Part shown: one piece after another, positions 10,507 through 21,085 of the stretch
Layout of the letters: each line of letters opens with the position of its first letter
Position numbering within the stretch: the stretch's first letter is position 1
Assembly: GCF_019392195.1 (NCBI RefSeq)
Contig: NZ_JAHXKI010000001.1
Location: forward strand, 310,001 to 374,000
Direction of reading: 5' to 3'
DNA from: Marinobacter sp. F4206
GTDB lineage: Bacteria; Pseudomonadota; Gammaproteobacteria; Pseudomonadales; Oleiphilaceae
DNA: 64,000 bases
Translations under genes and position numbers: made by a program
Notes under the pieces: model-generated
Seen by the model: the letters and a program-made list of their open reading frames with translations, nothing else
Told to the model about the DNA's origin: nothing
Database searches by the model: none

Positions 10507-11416
10507 CGGTTTCCGGTTTTTCCGTTACTTCAAATTCGATCGGCTCCTCGGTTCCGGGCCGCTCCTGGCCCGTGAACTTCGCCAGAACGTGCGCAATGCG
10601 TTCACGCATCTGGTGGCGATGGAGGATCATGTCGATGGCGCCATGGTCCAGCAGGAACTCACTGCGCTGAAAGCCTTCCGGCAACTTTTCCCGAACGGTT
10701 TGCTCAATAACACGGGGACCGGCAAAGCCTATCAGGGCGTTGGGCTCAGCAATATTGAGATCACCCAGCATAGCCAGACTGGCAGATACGCCGCCAAATA
10801 CCGGATCTGTCATCACCGAGATATAGGGGATACCTTCCAGCTTCATCCGCTCAAGGACAGCTGCTGTCTTGGACATCTGCATCAGCGACAATATCGCCTC
10901 CTGCATCCTGGCACCGCCACTGGCAGAGAAGCAGACCAACGGTATGCGCTCTTCCAGGGCAACATTGGCAGCCTGAACGAACTTTTCGCCAACAACCTGG
11001 CCCATGGAGCCACCGAGGAAATTGAACTCAAAGGAACAGGCTACGAGCGGGACCCCGAGCGTTGTGCCCTTCATCGCCACCAGCGCATCTTTTTCACCAG
11101 TGGACTTCTGTGCGTGGGACAACCGGTCCTTGTAACGCTTGCTGTCCTTGAATTTCAGTCGATCCCAGGGCTCCAGCTCGGCAGCAATCTCTTCACGACC
11201 ATCCGGGTCCAGAAATACATCAAGGCGGCGACGTGCACTGACCCTCAGGTGATGATTGCACTTGGGACAAACATCCAGATTCTTCTCAAGTTCCGGCTTG
11301 TAGAGAAAGGCCCCGCACTTGGGGCATTTTTTCCACAACCCCTCCGGCACGCCGGTCCTCTGCTTGGATTCCGAGCGAATCTTGCTCGGCATTATCTTGT
11401 CCAGCCAGTTACTCAT
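10490..11416 (-). CDS. accD: Acetyl-CoA carboxylase carboxyltransferase subunit beta AccD
   Basis: A 308-residue protein. An N-terminal four-cysteine zinc ribbon (CPKC at 31-34 and CPKC at 50-53) is followed by the carboxyltransferase domain with [10 protein letters not shown], a [10 protein letters not shown] loop and [12 protein letters not shown], all intact. With AccA it forms the CT tetramer that makes malonyl-CoA for fatty-acid synthesis; the zinc ribbon is known in E. coli to contact nucleic acid. The C-terminal 20 residues are acidic. The ATG at 11416 follows AGGA. It overlaps folC by 17 bases, and a degenerate second AccD domain is carried on that folC product. Confidence 0.97.
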   Translation of the reverse strand: MSNWLDKIMPSKIRSESKQRTGVPEGLWKKCPKCGAFLYKPELEKNLDVCPKCNHHLRVSARRRLDVFLDPDGREEIAAELEPWDRLKFKDSKRYKDRLSHAQKSTGEKDALVAMKGTTLGVPLVACSFEFNFLGGSMGQVVGEKFVQAANVALEERIPLVCFSASGGARMQEAILSLMQMSKTAAVLERMKLEGIPYISVMTDPVFGGVSASLAMLGDLNIAEPNALIGFAGPRVIEQTVREKLPEGFQRSEFLLDHGAIDMILHRHQMRERIAHVLAKFTGQERPGTEEPIEFEVTEKPETDAPIE

Positions 11417-11460
11417 GATTTCATCCTGTCCTGTGATGCCTGTCGGCCCGGCCCCCTGAT

Positions 11461-12273
11461 TCAGGAGCCCAGGCTATCCAGCGCTTCGCGCATCGGGTGG
11501 AGCAGATCCGTCAGCGCCCGCTTCAGCTGGTCGGTATCTGCCTGATTTCTGGCTATTGTATCGACCAGGACGCTGCCAACAATTACACCATCGGATACCT
11601 GGCCAACCGCTGCAGCGGTTTGTGCGTCACGAATGCCGAAACCAACACCCACCGGAAGAGCCGTCAGCTCGTGGATGTGGGCCACCTTGCTCGCCACCTC
11701 TTCCACGTTGATTTTTCCGGCTCCGGTCACACCCTTGAATGAAACATAGTACACATAGCCCGAAGAGTGCTCGCTGATTGCGCGAATCCGGTCATCTGTG
11801 GTGGTTGGAGCAAGCAAGAAAATGGCGTCCAACTTTCGCTGGGTGAACAACGGGGCAACATCGTCTGCCTCTTCAGGCGGAAGGTCGACAGTCAGAATGC
11901 CATCCACCCCGGCATCGACGGCCGCATCCGCAAAAGCTTCATACCCCATGGCCTCCATCGGATTCAGGTAGCCCATCAGTACAACCGGGGTTTTGCTGTC
12001 ACGCGCACGGAAGTCCTTGACCATGCCCAGCACCTGCCGTAACGAGGTGCCGTGCTTGAGGGCCCGCTCGCAAGCCAGCTGGATAACAGGTCCGTCGGCC
12101 ATGGGATCAGAGAACGGAACACCGAGTTCAATGATGTCAGCACCTGCCTCCACCAATGTGTGCATCAGATCCACAGTTACATCGGGATGGGGATCACCGG
12201 CGGTAATGTAGGGAATAAGCGCCTTGCGACCTTGTCCTTTGAGGGTCTGGAGGACCCCTTCAATTCGGCTCAT
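11461..12273 (-). CDS. trpA: Tryptophan synthase alpha subunit TrpA
   Basis: A 270-residue TIM-barrel protein with the catalytic Glu in [18 protein letters not shown] and the Asp in [11 protein letters not shown], followed by the phosphate-binding GVGFGI and IVGS segments. It cleaves indole-3-glycerol phosphate to indole, which is channelled to TrpB. It lies 19 bases after trpB and 44 bases before accD. The trpF-trpB-trpA order directly upstream of accD links tryptophan synthesis, fatty-acid initiation and folate glutamylation in one likely transcript. Confidence 0.96.
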   Translation of the reverse strand: MSRIEGVLQTLKGQGRKALIPYITAGDPHPDVTVDLMHTLVEAGADIIELGVPFSDPMADGPVIQLACERALKHGTSLRQVLGMVKDFRARDSKTPVVLMGYLNPMEAMGYEAFADAAVDAGVDGILTVDLPPEEADDVAPLFTQRKLDAIFLLAPTTTDDRIRAISEHSSGYVYYVSFKGVTGAGKINVEEVASKVAHIHELTALPVGVGFGIRDAQTAAAVGQVSDGVIVGSVLVDTIARNQADTDQLKRALTDLLHPMREALDSLGS

Positions 12274-12292
12274 GCCTGCTCCTGTTGCGTCT

Positions 12293-13513
12293 TCAGACCT
12301 CGATGCCTTCTAACTTGGCAACCGTGTTTATATCTTTATCGCCCCGACCGGATACGTTAATCACGACGGTTTGATCCTTATCCATGGTTGCAGCGAGCTT
12401 GATGGCGTATGCCACGGCGTGGGCTGTTTCCAGGGCTGGCATGATGCCTTCGACACGGGTCAACTTCCGGAAACCTTCCATCGCCTCATCGTCGGTAACC
12501 GACACATAGTTTGCCCGCCCAATATCCTTCAACCAGCTGTGTTCCGGGCCAACACCCGGATAATCGAGCCCGGCACTGACCGAGTGGGTGCCTGCGATCT
12601 GGCCGTTCTCATCTTCCATCAGGTAGGTACGGTTGCCATGCAGGACGCCCGGACGACCGGCACACAGGGGCGCCGCGTGCTTGCCGGTTTCAATACCCAG
12701 GCCACCGGCCTCGACACCGTAGAGTTCAACAGATTCGTCAGCCAGGAAGGGATAGAACATACCAATAGCATTTGAGCCGCCACCAACGCAGGCAACGAGT
12801 GCGTCGGGCAACTTCCCGGTTTTTTCCAGCGCCTGGCGGCGGGTTTCGCGACCGATCACAGACTGGAAATCCCTTACCAGCAGGGGATAGGGGTGCGGTC
12901 CCGCAACCGTGCCGATGATGTAGAAGGTTTCATCAACGTACGACACCCAGTCACGCATGGCATCGTTCATGGCATCCTTGAGCGTCCGGGTGCCACTTTC
13001 AACCGCGTGCACTTCGGCACCAAGCAGCTTCATACGGAAAACGTTCAGGGATTGGCGCTGTACGTCCTCCGCTCCCATGAAAACATGACACTCAAGCCCC
13101 AGTCGGGCACAGACTGTGGCTGTCGCAACGCCATGCTGGCCGGCCCCGGTCTCAGCGATAATCCGCTTCTTACCCAGAAAACTCGCCAACAGCGCCTGAC
13201 CAATGGTGTTATTTACCTTGTGGGCACCGGTGTGACAGAGGTCTTCCCGCTTCAACCAGATTTGGGCACCGCCGGTTTCCCGGGTAAGCCGTTCGGCGAA
13301 ATACAGCGGAGTAGGCCTGCCGACATAATCAGCCAGCTCCTTGTCAAACTGTGCCTGAAATTCAGGGTCTTTTTTAAGTTCGTTGTACTGTTTCTCGAGC
13401 GTCATCAGGGAATCCATCAGCGTCTCGGAAACGAACCGTCCGCCGAAGGCCCCAAAGTGGCCCCTCGCATCCGGCAGTGCACTCAGCATTTCTTCAGTCA
13501 GTTTTACAGACAC
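12293..13513 (-). CDS. trpB: Tryptophan synthase beta subunit TrpB
   Basis: I place the start at GTG 13513 because GAGG lies seven bases upstream, giving 406 residues ([18 protein letters not shown]...), the normal length. A longer open frame upstream lies wholly within trpF and is not needed. The PLP lysine is in [12 protein letters not shown] and the phosphate-binding loop is [11 protein letters not shown]. The enzyme condenses indole with serine. The start overlaps the 3' end of trpF by 20 bases, implying translational coupling. An in-frame ATG eight codons further in is an alternative start, but it would remove part of the usual N-terminus. Confidence 0.95.
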   Translation of the reverse strand: MSVKLTEEMLSALPDARGHFGAFGGRFVSETLMDSLMTLEKQYNELKKDPEFQAQFDKELADYVGRPTPLYFAERLTRETGGAQIWLKREDLCHTGAHKVNNTIGQALLASFLGKKRIIAETGAGQHGVATATVCARLGLECHVFMGAEDVQRQSLNVFRMKLLGAEVHAVESGTRTLKDAMNDAMRDWVSYVDETFYIIGTVAGPHPYPLLVRDFQSVIGRETRRQALEKTGKLPDALVACVGGGSNAIGMFYPFLADESVELYGVEAGGLGIETGKHAAPLCAGRPGVLHGNRTYLMEDENGQIAGTHSVSAGLDYPGVGPEHSWLKDIGRANYVSVTDDEAMEGFRKLTRVEGIMPALETAHAVAYAIKLAATMDKDQTVVINVSGRGDKDINTVAKLEGIEV

Positions 13514-14123
13514 GGCGAACCTCGTTAATAAAGTCGGAAATTTTTTCGATGTCCTTAACGCCCTTACTTCGCTCAACACCGCCGCTGACGTCTACAGCCC
13601 AGGGCTTTACTTGCTCCACAGCGCGGAATACGTTATCAGAAGTCAACCCACCGGCCAATATGAGCGGCATCGGGCGATCGGAAGGGATAAGGTCCCAGTT
13701 AAAAGATTGCCCCGTACCTCCATACCGTTCGGGATCCCAGGCATCAACCAGTATCCCCGAAGCCTGACGGTATTCATTAAACGCGGCCTGAATCTGATCC
13801 TTTTGCCGAACGCGTATTGCCTTGATCCAACGCCGGCCAAACTGCCCACAAAATTCCGCGCTTTCATCGCCATGGAATTGCAGCAGATCCAGGGGAACAC
13901 GATCCAGAACCTCCCTAACCTCTCCTTCGGTCGGATTGACGAACAGGCCGACAACAGAGACAAACGCAGGAACGTGGCGAGCCAGAACTTCCGCTTGGGC
14001 AATGCTTACCGAACGCGGACTCGGCGCATAGAACACAAGGCCAAGCGCATCGGCGCCGGACTCGACCGCCGACTCCACGTCTTCCACACGGGTCAGTCCG
14101 CAGATTTTGACTCGTGTACTCAT
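13494..14123 (-). CDS. trpF: Phosphoribosylanthranilate isomerase TrpF
   Basis: A 209-residue TIM barrel. Cys8 in VKICGLTR and an Asp in GILVDAW provide the acid-base pair of the family, and [13 protein letters not shown] and AVDVSGGVE are the phosphate-binding loops. It converts phosphoribosylanthranilate to CdRP. It overlaps truA by four bases (ATGA) and trpB by 20 bases, in a compact operon. Confidence 0.96.
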   Translation of the reverse strand: MSTRVKICGLTRVEDVESAVESGADALGLVFYAPSPRSVSIAQAEVLARHVPAFVSVVGLFVNPTEGEVREVLDRVPLDLLQFHGDESAEFCGQFGRRWIKAIRVRQKDQIQAAFNEYRQASGILVDAWDPERYGGTGQSFNWDLIPSDRPMPLILAGGLTSDNVFRAVEQVKPWAVDVSGGVERSKGVKDIEKISDFINEVRRVCKTD

Positions 14124-15028
14124 GGCTGTTGCACCGGTCGCTTCGGATGTATGTGGGTCGGAGAAACCGGGTGGTTCTCCGCCCTGCTAAACCAGGGCCT
14201 GAGGAAACCGGGTCCGCATTCAGCTCGGGGTATGCCGTACTGGTCCGGATAGCCGACATCCACCAGGTAAAGACCATGCGGTGGCGCTGTCACACCCGCA
14301 AGCCTTCTGTCCTTTTGGTCGAGTATCTCACGAATCCAGTCCATTGGCTGCTGCCCGGACCCAACCGCCATCAGGGCACCTGCGATATTTCGCACCATAT
14401 GGTGCAGAAACGCGTTTGCCTGCACATCTATTACGACAAATTCCCCTCTCCGGGTTACCGTAATCTGCTCCATGAAACGGATCGGCGTGCGGGACTGGCA
14501 TCCCGCCGCACGAAAGGCAGAAAAATCGTGTTCACCGACCAATGCCTGTGCCGCCTCGTTCATGCGCTCTGCGTCCAGCGGGCGGAAGGTCCAACTCACC
14601 TGCCCGCGCTGAATACCGGGCCTCACCGGATGATTATAAATCACGTACCGATACCGCCGGTAGACCGCAGAAAAACGGGCATGAAAATCATCCAGGGCAT
14701 TGCCTGCCCAATGCACCGCAATGTCAGTTGGTAGCGCCGTATTGATCCCCATTACCCAGGATCGAAGGCTCCTGCTGGCTGACGTTTCAAAGTGCGCAAT
14801 CTGGTAACTGGAGTGAACACCGGCATCCGTCCGGCCAGCACAGATGAGATCAACGGAGTGGTTGGCGACTTTCGAGACTGCCGCCATCAGTTCTGACTCG
14901 ACGGAACGGACCCCGGACTTCTGCAATTGCCAACCATGGAAGTCACGCCCATCGTATTCAAAAGCCAGGGCGACGCGACCATCGCCTATCTCGATTTCCG
15001 TAGTGAGTTGCTGAGGTTCTAGAAACAA
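14120..15028 (-). CDS. truA: tRNA pseudouridine(38-40) synthase TruA
   Basis: TruA signature with the catalytic Asp in [10 protein letters not shown], plus [12 protein letters not shown] and [11 protein letters not shown]. It modifies U38-U40 in the tRNA anticodon arm. The open frame extends to a TTG at 15064, but that codon overlaps the foot of the terminator hairpin at 15063-15107 and has no Shine-Dalgarno. I prefer the TTG at 15028 (302 residues), preceded by GGACAGG at short spacing. No in-frame ATG exists before the conserved [10 protein letters not shown] tail of about 35 residues follows the usual end ([13 protein letters not shown]). Identification is firm; the start is not. Confidence 0.9.
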   Translation of the reverse strand: MFLEPQQLTTEIEIGDGRVALAFEYDGRDFHGWQLQKSGVRSVESELMAAVSKVANHSVDLICAGRTDAGVHSSYQIAHFETSASRSLRSWVMGINTALPTDIAVHWAGNALDDFHARFSAVYRRYRYVIYNHPVRPGIQRGQVSWTFRPLDAERMNEAAQALVGEHDFSAFRAAGCQSRTPIRFMEQITVTRRGEFVVIDVQANAFLHHMVRNIAGALMAVGSGQQPMDWIREILDQKDRRLAGVTAPPHGLYLVDVGYPDQYGIPRAECGPGFLRPWFSRAENHPVSPTHIHPKRPVQQP

Positions 15029-15062
15029 ACGCCTGTCCGGAATGAATGATACTGAAAAAAAC

Positions 15063-15107
15063 AAAGCGCCGGCTTGTATCGGAACGAATTCCGACGGCCG
15101 GCGCTTT
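15063..15107 (-). terminator. Rho-independent terminator after fimV
   Basis: An 11-bp perfect stem (15063-15073 with 15097-15107, core GCGCCGGC) encloses an inner TCGGAA/TTCCGA hairpin with a TTCG tetraloop on the minus strand. A run of seven T's follows on the minus strand (15058-15052 region). It separates fimV from the truA-trp-acc-fol operon. Confidence 0.85.
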
Positions 15108-15134
15108 CCGCCTGGTTGACTCGATTATAACGAA

Positions 15135-18100
15135 TCAGGACAGATTTTTAAGGAGATCCTGAGCTTCCGATTTCTGCTCTTCATTTCCTTCAAGTGCGAC
15201 TTCCTCAAGAATATCCCGCGCACCGTCACTGTCGCCCATCTCAATGTAGGCGCGGGCAAGATCCAGCTTGGTTGCAGCTTCATCGGTTCCGGCCAGGAAG
15301 TCGAAATCGTCGTCGTCACCAAGCTCACTTTCATCAATGTCTACGGAGTCAGATTTGCCCAAATCGTCACCAATTTCGTCTGAGGCTACAGGCAACGGCT
15401 CTTCCTCTTCCGAAGGACTTTCAGATGCCTGTTCGTCATGCTCGGTCAGCTCGTCGAGTGAACCAAGGTCCTCCAGCTCTTCGGTGCCAGCAATCTCTTC
15501 TTCTGGGCTGGCGGTTTCGCCTTCACCGAGGACATCACCCTCACCAAGAGTATCCTCAAGGTTCAACTCGTCATCCAGAGCCGGGGCCTCAGCTTTTTCA
15601 GAACTGGCGGAATCGGCGGAATCGGAAAACTCTTCCATCAGCGCCAGATCTTCATCGGACACATCGAGTTCAAGATCATCGAGAGAAGACTCTTCCATCT
15701 CATCGCCACCAAGCTCGTCTTCCTCGCCTGCGACCTTGTCCAGCTCTGCGTCGAGCTCATCCAGGAAGGACTCATCCAGAGAATCCGTATCGCTGTCAGC
15801 TTTATCCTCAGCGGTGTCACGAGTTTCGTCGGTCAACTCGCCTGCGGATTCATCGGCACCGGACTCTTCCTCAAGGGAACTATCCAGATCAAGCCCCAGA
15901 TCCTCGGACCAGTCAGAATCATCGGCTTCAGTTTTGGCCGGCTCACTCAGATCCATCTCAAGCGAAGAATAATCCGTTTCATCCTCGGTACCGGATTGCT
16001 TACTTTCATCCGCGGTCTCCTCCTCGGATTCCAGAGACAAACCGGATAAGTCATACTCGATTGATCCGTCGGAGTCCTTTTGCTCCGCATTCTCTTCAGA
16101 TTCATCCACCGCGGCGTCGGCTGAAGTTTCGGCAGACTCAACTTCATTCAGATCAAAGTCTGCGAAATCCGTATCAAGCTCACCAAATTCGTTCTCGACC
16201 TGCCCTTCCTTTTCCGAATCATACTGGTCGGCAAGCAGCTCGTCCGAGAGCTGAGCGTCATTTCCAGTGGAGGCCGCCTCCGTCTCGCCTTCGGATTGCC
16301 CGCCGCCAAACGAATCCGAACGGAGCTGGGATTCAAGGTCATCAATGCTTGGCATCGACTCCGCTTCGTCGAGCTGTGCGCGAAGTTCGCTGGCCGAGGC
16401 CGTTGCCTGTTCGTCGTTCAAGGCTTCAATTTCACCAAACTGCTTCTCGAACGACTCTCGATCCTGATTGTCCGCATAAACACCGAGCAGCTTCAGTCGC
16501 AGGTCCGTGCGGCTGGGCTCCCGGGAAATGGCAGCTTCAAGGGTCTGAGCTGCCTGATCATGGCGGCCATAGGCAATGTAGGACTCTGCTTCTGTCAGCG
16601 CGTCATCGCTAGCGCCCTGCCCGGAGTCCTCATCATCCAGGCTCAGCTCGAATGAATCGGATTCATCGGCCGACTCACCATTCAACTGCTCATAAAACGC
16701 TTTCTCCCGGTTGGCATTCCGGCGCGCCAGCATGAGCAGGAGCAGCAGCAAGAGGATCAAACCACCGCCCAGTGCAATCTGGTAAAGCGGATTGCCGGTA
16801 ATGGCATCAATGATGTTGCCGGGAAAACCCTTTTCCACAACCGGCGGTTGCGCAGAAGGCTTGGGTTCCTGACTGGTTGTCTGTTGTGGCGCGGTCTCCG
16901 CCTCCGTTGTGGGGGCTGCTGCCTCCGGCTCCGCTACCTCGGCTTCAGCACTGGCAGCAGGCTCCTCGCCCGAAGCGACCTCAGCATCACCTTCAGCCCC
17001 TGCATCACCACCTTCTGCCATACCATCGGCATCTGCTGAAGCCGGTGCACCAACCTCAGCGTCGGCGCCTTCGGCCTGCAAGGCTTCGTCGGACACCTCC
17101 GCCGTTGCATCTTCATCCATGGCGCCGGAAACCGCTTCCGGGCTTTCAGTTTCTGCAGCATCGGTGGCATCAGCCGCCTCGTCAGACGCCGCATCTTCCT
17201 GTGTCGCCACAGACAGATCGGATCCGTCCGAACCCTGGGCACTGACTTCACCCTCCTCAGGGGCCGGAGCTTCACCGGATTCATCGGCAGAGTCACCCGC
17301 CATCTGCTGCATGTCTGCGAGCTGACTGTTTTTCAGTTCAAGCAGGCGCTGCAGTGTTTCGACCTGATCCTGAAGATCCGTCACGCGGCTGTTCAGTTCA
17401 TCATTCTCACGCCGGGCACTTTCCAGCTCTTCCATCGCAACCGCGGTGCCGGCATCGACGCCGCCCGGCAGTTCACCATCGCCGCCTGCGGAGCCGCCAT
17501 CACTGGACTCAGAACTGTCGTTTTCCGCAACCAGAAGTTTCAGCTCATCGCCAGCGGCAGAAGCCTGCTCAGGCGCTGCCTGGGCCTGCTGGGTGTCAGT
17601 CGCATCAACGGTACGCTCCGGAGACTGGAATTCACTGTTTTGCTGACTGACGACCCGAGTGGCCTCGGCCCTTGTCCTGGACTGAACCTGATCGAGTGTG
17701 GGTACCCGAAGCACCTCACCCCGCTTGAGGCGGTTAATATTGCCGCCAATGAACGCGTCGGGATTAAGGTCCTGAATGGCAAGCATTACCTGCTGGGTCG
17801 AAACACTGTCATCGGGACGAACACGGGACGCAATGGTCCAAAGGGTATCGGACGCCCCCGTTGGCCCGAAGGTGTTGCCCTGGTAGCCACGGCTCAGCGA
17901 CTGCTCTGCCTGCGCCTGACGGCGCACGGATTCCGCGCTTCGAGTGGTTGACGGCTGACTGGTGCTGGAGGTGACCGACGGCGCACTTACGCGTTCCTGA
18001 ACCCCGGAATCTTCGGCATAAACGGGAGGGTCAACCAGAACGGCGTATTCCCGCATCAACCGCCCGCTAGGCCAGGTAAGCTCCAGCAGAAAGTTCAGGT

Positions 18101-18416
18101 ACGGTTCACGCAGAGGTTCCCGTGAAGATACATTGACGGCCAGCGACCCATCGCTCTGGGTGATAACCTGGAATCTGAGCTTGCTCAGAAACTGGTTGCG
18201 GCTTAGCCCAACTGTTTCATAGGCGGACTCCGACGCTATATTCACGAATACATCGCCCGGATCCACACCGCGGCTTTGAGGGAGATTGATCTCTGCGCTC
18301 AAAGGCTCGTTCAGATAGGACTGAAGTTCAATTTCTCCAAGCCCCAGGGCTTGTGCGACGCCGGATCCAAGCCCTCCTGCCAGAGCCAGGGCAACCGCAA
18401 GCTTGCGTACCTTCAT
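15135..18416 (-). CDS. fimV: FimV-family peptidoglycan-binding pilus/polarity hub protein
   Basis: A 1093-residue protein from the ATG at 18416, which follows GGAAAGGAAAAAGC; 15 upstream in-frame codons are discarded. It has a signal peptide (KLAVALALAGG...AQALG), the FimV N-terminal domain (GLGEIELQSYLNEPLSAEI), a LysM domain near residues 190-238, a coiled coil (DELNSRVTDLQDQVETLQRLLELK) and a transmembrane helix around 535-560 (LILLLLLLLMLARR). A long Asp/Glu/Ser-rich cytoplasmic region and a C-terminal TPR-like FimV cap (ARAYIEMGDSDGARDILEEV) complete it. FimV supports the PilMNOPQ secretin, polar localisation and cAMP signalling in Pseudomonas. The truA-fimV-asd neighbourhood is the pseudomonad one. 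Confidence 0.93.
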   Translation of the reverse strand: MKVRKLAVALALAGGLGSGVAQALGLGEIELQSYLNEPLSAEINLPQSRGVDPGDVFVNIASESAYETVGLSRNQFLSKLRFQVITQSDGSLAVNVSSREPLREPYLNFLLELTWPSGRLMREYAVLVDPPVYAEDSGVQERVSAPSVTSSTSQPSTTRSAESVRRQAQAEQSLSRGYQGNTFGPTGASDTLWTIASRVRPDDSVSTQQVMLAIQDLNPDAFIGGNINRLKRGEVLRVPTLDQVQSRTRAEATRVVSQQNSEFQSPERTVDATDTQQAQAAPEQASAAGDELKLLVAENDSSESSDGGSAGGDGELPGGVDAGTAVAMEELESARRENDELNSRVTDLQDQVETLQRLLELKNSQLADMQQMAGDSADESGEAPAPEEGEVSAQGSDGSDLSVATQEDAASDEAADATDAAETESPEAVSGAMDEDATAEVSDEALQAEGADAEVGAPASADADGMAEGGDAGAEGDAEVASGEEPAASAEAEVAEPEAAAPTTEAETAPQQTTSQEPKPSAQPPVVEKGFPGNIIDAITGNPLYQIALGGGLILLLLLLLMLARRNANREKAFYEQLNGESADESDSFELSLDDEDSGQGASDDALTEAESYIAYGRHDQAAQTLEAAISREPSRTDLRLKLLGVYADNQDRESFEKQFGEIEALNDEQATASASELRAQLDEAESMPSIDDLESQLRSDSFGGGQSEGETEAASTGNDAQLSDELLADQYDSEKEGQVENEFGELDTDFADFDLNEVESAETSADAAVDESEENAEQKDSDGSIEYDLSGLSLESEEETADESKQSGTEDETDYSSLEMDLSEPAKTEADDSDWSEDLGLDLDSSLEEESGADESAGELTDETRDTAEDKADSDTDSLDESFLDELDAELDKVAGEEDELGGDEMEESSLDDLELDVSDEDLALMEEFSDSADSASSEKAEAPALDDELNLEDTLGEGDVLGEGETASPEEEIAGTEELEDLGSLDELTEHDEQASESPSEEEEPLPVASDEIGDDLGKSDSVDIDESELGDDDDFDFLAGTDEAATKLDLARAYIEMGDSDGARDILEEVALEGNEEQKSEAQDLLKNLS

Positions 18417-18640
18417 GCTTTTTCCTTTCCAGTCTCCGTTATTCGTTACTGCTTTATACAAACAGAATCGGACGAGGTTGGATGACTTCCGTCTGGATAG
18501 TTCTAGTTATTATGTCGTTCTATTAACGTTTGGTCCGGCAAGTATTGTTGATAATACCCCTTTTATCAATCAATCAGGCGCAAACCTTGTACCATTTTTT
18601 TACCAATCGAGCGGAACTCCCTAGCGCTCTTGAAAATAAC

Positions 18641-18672
18641 AGGGGCGAAGGCCGAAATCAGCCTTCGCCCCT
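18641..18672 (-). terminator. Terminator hairpin downstream of asd
   Basis: A 12-bp perfect stem, 18641-18652 with 18661-18672 (core GGGGCGAAGGC), has an 8-base loop and is followed on the minus strand by a short T-rich tract (GTTATTTTC). It ends the leu-asd transcript before fimV. Confidence 0.75.
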
Positions 18673-18674
18673 AA

Positions 18675-18692
18675 CCGGTTTTCTGAAACCGG
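18675..18692. other. Small perfect hairpin next to the asd terminator
   Basis: CCGGTTT (18675-18681) pairs with AAACCGG (18686-18692) around a 4-base loop. It lies between the asd stop and the main terminator and may protect the 3' end or act as part of a tandem terminator. Confidence 0.4.
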
Positions 18693-18728
18693 ACACAGTT
18701 GGCATTAATTACCCCTGTGTAACATTTC

Positions 18729-19844
18729 TTAACGCTCCTGCAGAATCCGCAGCATGCGCCTCAGAGGCTCAGCAGCGCCCCACAGCAGCTGATCACCAAC
18801 CGTAAAGGCGGAGATGTACTCCGGCCCCATGGCCAGTTTCCGGATTCGACCAATGGGAACACTCAGGGTGCCGGTCACTTTGGCCGGTGTGAGTTCTTCC
18901 ATGGTTGCGTCGCGATCATTCGGAATGACTTTCACCCAGTCATTTGCTTTCGCCAGAATAGACTCGATCTCGTCGACTGGCAGATCCTTTTTCAGCTTGA
19001 TCGTCAGCGCCTGACTGTGGGAACGCATGGCACCGATTCGTACGCAGATGCCATCGATCGGAATCGGATTATCACTGCGGCCAAGAATCTTGTTGGTCTC
19101 AACCCCGGCCTTCCATTCTTCCTTGCTCATGCCGTTATCGAGTTGCTTGTCGATAAACGGAATCAGGCTACCGGCCAGCGGGACCCCAAAGTGCTCGGTC
19201 GGGAAATCGCCGCTTCGCATGGTCTCAGTCACCTTGCGATCAATCTCAAGAATGGCGGACGACGGATCGGCCAACTCAGCCTGGACGCTCCCATGCAGAT
19301 CGCCCATCTGATTGAGCAGCTCCCGCATATTCTGCGCGCCGGAACCAGAGGCCGCCTGATAAGTCATCGGAGAAACCCACTCGATCAGATCCTCCTCAAG
19401 CAGACCACCCAGGGCCAGCATCATCAGGCTCACCGTGCAATTACCACCGACGTAATCTTTCACGCCCTTCTCCAGGGCTGAGTCGATGACATTGCGATTG
19501 ACCGGGTCCAGGACAATCACCGAGTGATCAACCATGCGCAGCGTCGAGGCAGCATCTATCCAGTAGCCGTCCCAGCCCGCATCGCGCAGCTTCTGATACA
19601 CCGCGGTCGTGTAGTCGCCACCCTGGCAGGTTACGACCACATCCAGAGTTTTCAGGGTATCGATATCGAAGGCGTCCTGAAGTGGCGGAACACCGTCTTT
19701 ACCAACATCCGGCGCCGGCTTCCCGGTTTGGGAAGTCGAGAAAAAAACCGGATCGATATCGGCGAAATCGTTTTCATCACGCATGCGCTGCATGAGGACT
19801 GAGCCTACCATGCCACGCCAACCTACAAGTCCAACTCGCTTCAT
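18729..19844 (-). CDS. asd: Aspartate-semialdehyde dehydrogenase Asd
   Basis: A 371-residue enzyme with the NADP-binding start [12 protein letters not shown] and the catalytic Cys in [27 protein letters not shown] holds substrate-binding residues. It makes aspartate semialdehyde for lysine/diaminopimelate, threonine and methionine. Length and the [10 protein letters not shown] motif match the gammaproteobacterial type. It lies 129 bases after leuB, as in Pseudomonas, and is ended by a good terminator. Confidence 0.97.
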   Translation of the reverse strand: MKRVGLVGWRGMVGSVLMQRMRDENDFADIDPVFFSTSQTGKPAPDVGKDGVPPLQDAFDIDTLKTLDVVVTCQGGDYTTAVYQKLRDAGWDGYWIDAASTLRMVDHSVIVLDPVNRNVIDSALEKGVKDYVGGNCTVSLMMLALGGLLEEDLIEWVSPMTYQAASGSGAQNMRELLNQMGDLHGSVQAELADPSSAILEIDRKVTETMRSGDFPTEHFGVPLAGSLIPFIDKQLDNGMSKEEWKAGVETNKILGRSDNPIPIDGICVRIGAMRSHSQALTIKLKKDLPVDEIESILAKANDWVKVIPNDRDATMEELTPAKVTGTLSVPIGRIRKLAMGPEYISAFTVGDQLLWGAAEPLRRMLRILQER

Positions 19845-19973
19845 GTGCGACCTTTGAACCTCGTTTTATGCCCGCCCGCTGCCTTTATCGCTGACAGGGA
19901 CAGGATGGATGATCCCGCGGCGACAGCATCTTGTCACCGTCGGGTCTCAAATTCGACCGGATCCGGGCCACCG

Positions 19974-21047
19974 TTAGAGCGCAGCGAGCACTGCCTCGCC
20001 CATTTCCCGGGTGGAAACCTGCGTTCCATCGTCAGACATGATGTCTGCGGTCCGCAGCCCCTGATCCAGCACTTTGCTGACCGCGGCCTCAATCGCCTCT
20101 GCGGCGTCGTCCTCACCGAGACTGTACCGCAACATCATTGCGGCGCTCAGGATTGTGGCCAGCGGATTGGCTATGCCCTTGCCTGCAATATCGGGCGCAG
20201 ATCCATGGCAGGGCTCGTACATACCCTGCTTTTCCGAGTTCAGGGAGGCGGATGGCAACATCCCAATTGAACCGGTCAGCATAGCCGCTTCGTCAGAGAG
20301 AATATCACCAAACATGTTGCCAGTCACAATCACATCGAATTGCTTGGGCGCTCGAACGAGCTGCATGGCGGCGTTATCGACGTACATATGTGACAACTCG
20401 ACATCCGGATATTCACGGCACAGGTCATTCATGATTTCGCGCCAGAGCACAGTCACTTCCAGCACATTTGCCTTATCAACCGAGCACAGTTTTTTGCCTC
20501 GCTGCTGCGCCGCCTCGAATGCAACGCGCCCGATCCGACGAATTTCCGATTCGGTGTAGGCATAGGTGTTGTAACCCTGGCGCTCACCGCTCTCCAACTC
20601 CCGTACTCCGCGGGGTTGACCAAAGTAGATACCGCCCGTTAATTCCCGAACGATCATGATGTCCAGACCGGAAACCACCTCCGGTTTGAGGGAGGATGCA
20701 GAGGCCAGCTGAGGATACAGAATGGCCGGGCGCAGATTGGCAAACAGCTCCAGATTGGAGCGCAGCCCCAGCAAGCCCTTCTCCGGACGCTGGCTCATGG
20801 GAAGGCTGTCCCATTTCGGACCACCCACGGCACCCAACAAGATGGCATCGGCCTTCCGGGCCTTATCCAGGGTGTCTTCCGGCAAGGGACTGTCGGTTGC
20901 ATCAAGGGCTGCACCACCAACAAGACCAGACTCAAAGCGGAGATCCAGTGCAAAGCGGTCGTTGATTTTCTGCAGGACCTTTTCAGCTTCGGCAACGATT
21001 TCCGGCCCGATACCATCACCAGGCAACATCAGTACGGTTCTGGACAT
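19974..21047 (-). CDS. leuB: 3-isopropylmalate dehydrogenase LeuB
   Basis: A 357-residue enzyme with [10 protein letters not shown] at the N-terminus, the substrate-binding [10 protein letters not shown] loop and the NAD-binding [18 protein letters not shown] segment. It performs the oxidative decarboxylation step of leucine synthesis. Third gene of leuCDB, 38 bases after leuD. Confidence 0.97.
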   Translation of the reverse strand: MSRTVLMLPGDGIGPEIVAEAEKVLQKINDRFALDLRFESGLVGGAALDATDSPLPEDTLDKARKADAILLGAVGGPKWDSLPMSQRPEKGLLGLRSNLELFANLRPAILYPQLASASSLKPEVVSGLDIMIVRELTGGIYFGQPRGVRELESGERQGYNTYAYTESEIRRIGRVAFEAAQQRGKKLCSVDKANVLEVTVLWREIMNDLCREYPDVELSHMYVDNAAMQLVRAPKQFDVIVTGNMFGDILSDEAAMLTGSIGMLPSASLNSEKQGMYEPCHGSAPDIAGKGIANPLATILSAAMMLRYSLGEDDAAEAIEAAVSKVLDQGLRTADIMSDDGTQVSTREMGEAVLAAL

Positions 21048-21085
21048 AATCCTTTCCTGTGTCAGATCACTTTAAATTGTAAAAT

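Larger units (their letters stand above)
18417..18728. other. Intergenic region between asd and fimV
   Basis: About 310 bases without a gene. The asd-proximal half holds a terminator (18641-18672) and a second small hairpin (18675-18692). The fimV-proximal half (about 18420-18600) is AT-richer and should contain the fimV promoter; I could not pick a convincing -35/-10 pair. Confidence 0.6.

Noticed and set aside
15194..16612. 472-codon plus-strand ORF rich in Arg, His and Pro
   Set aside because: Complement of the repetitive acidic part of fimV; the odd composition is explained by GAN/GNN codons on the other strand.
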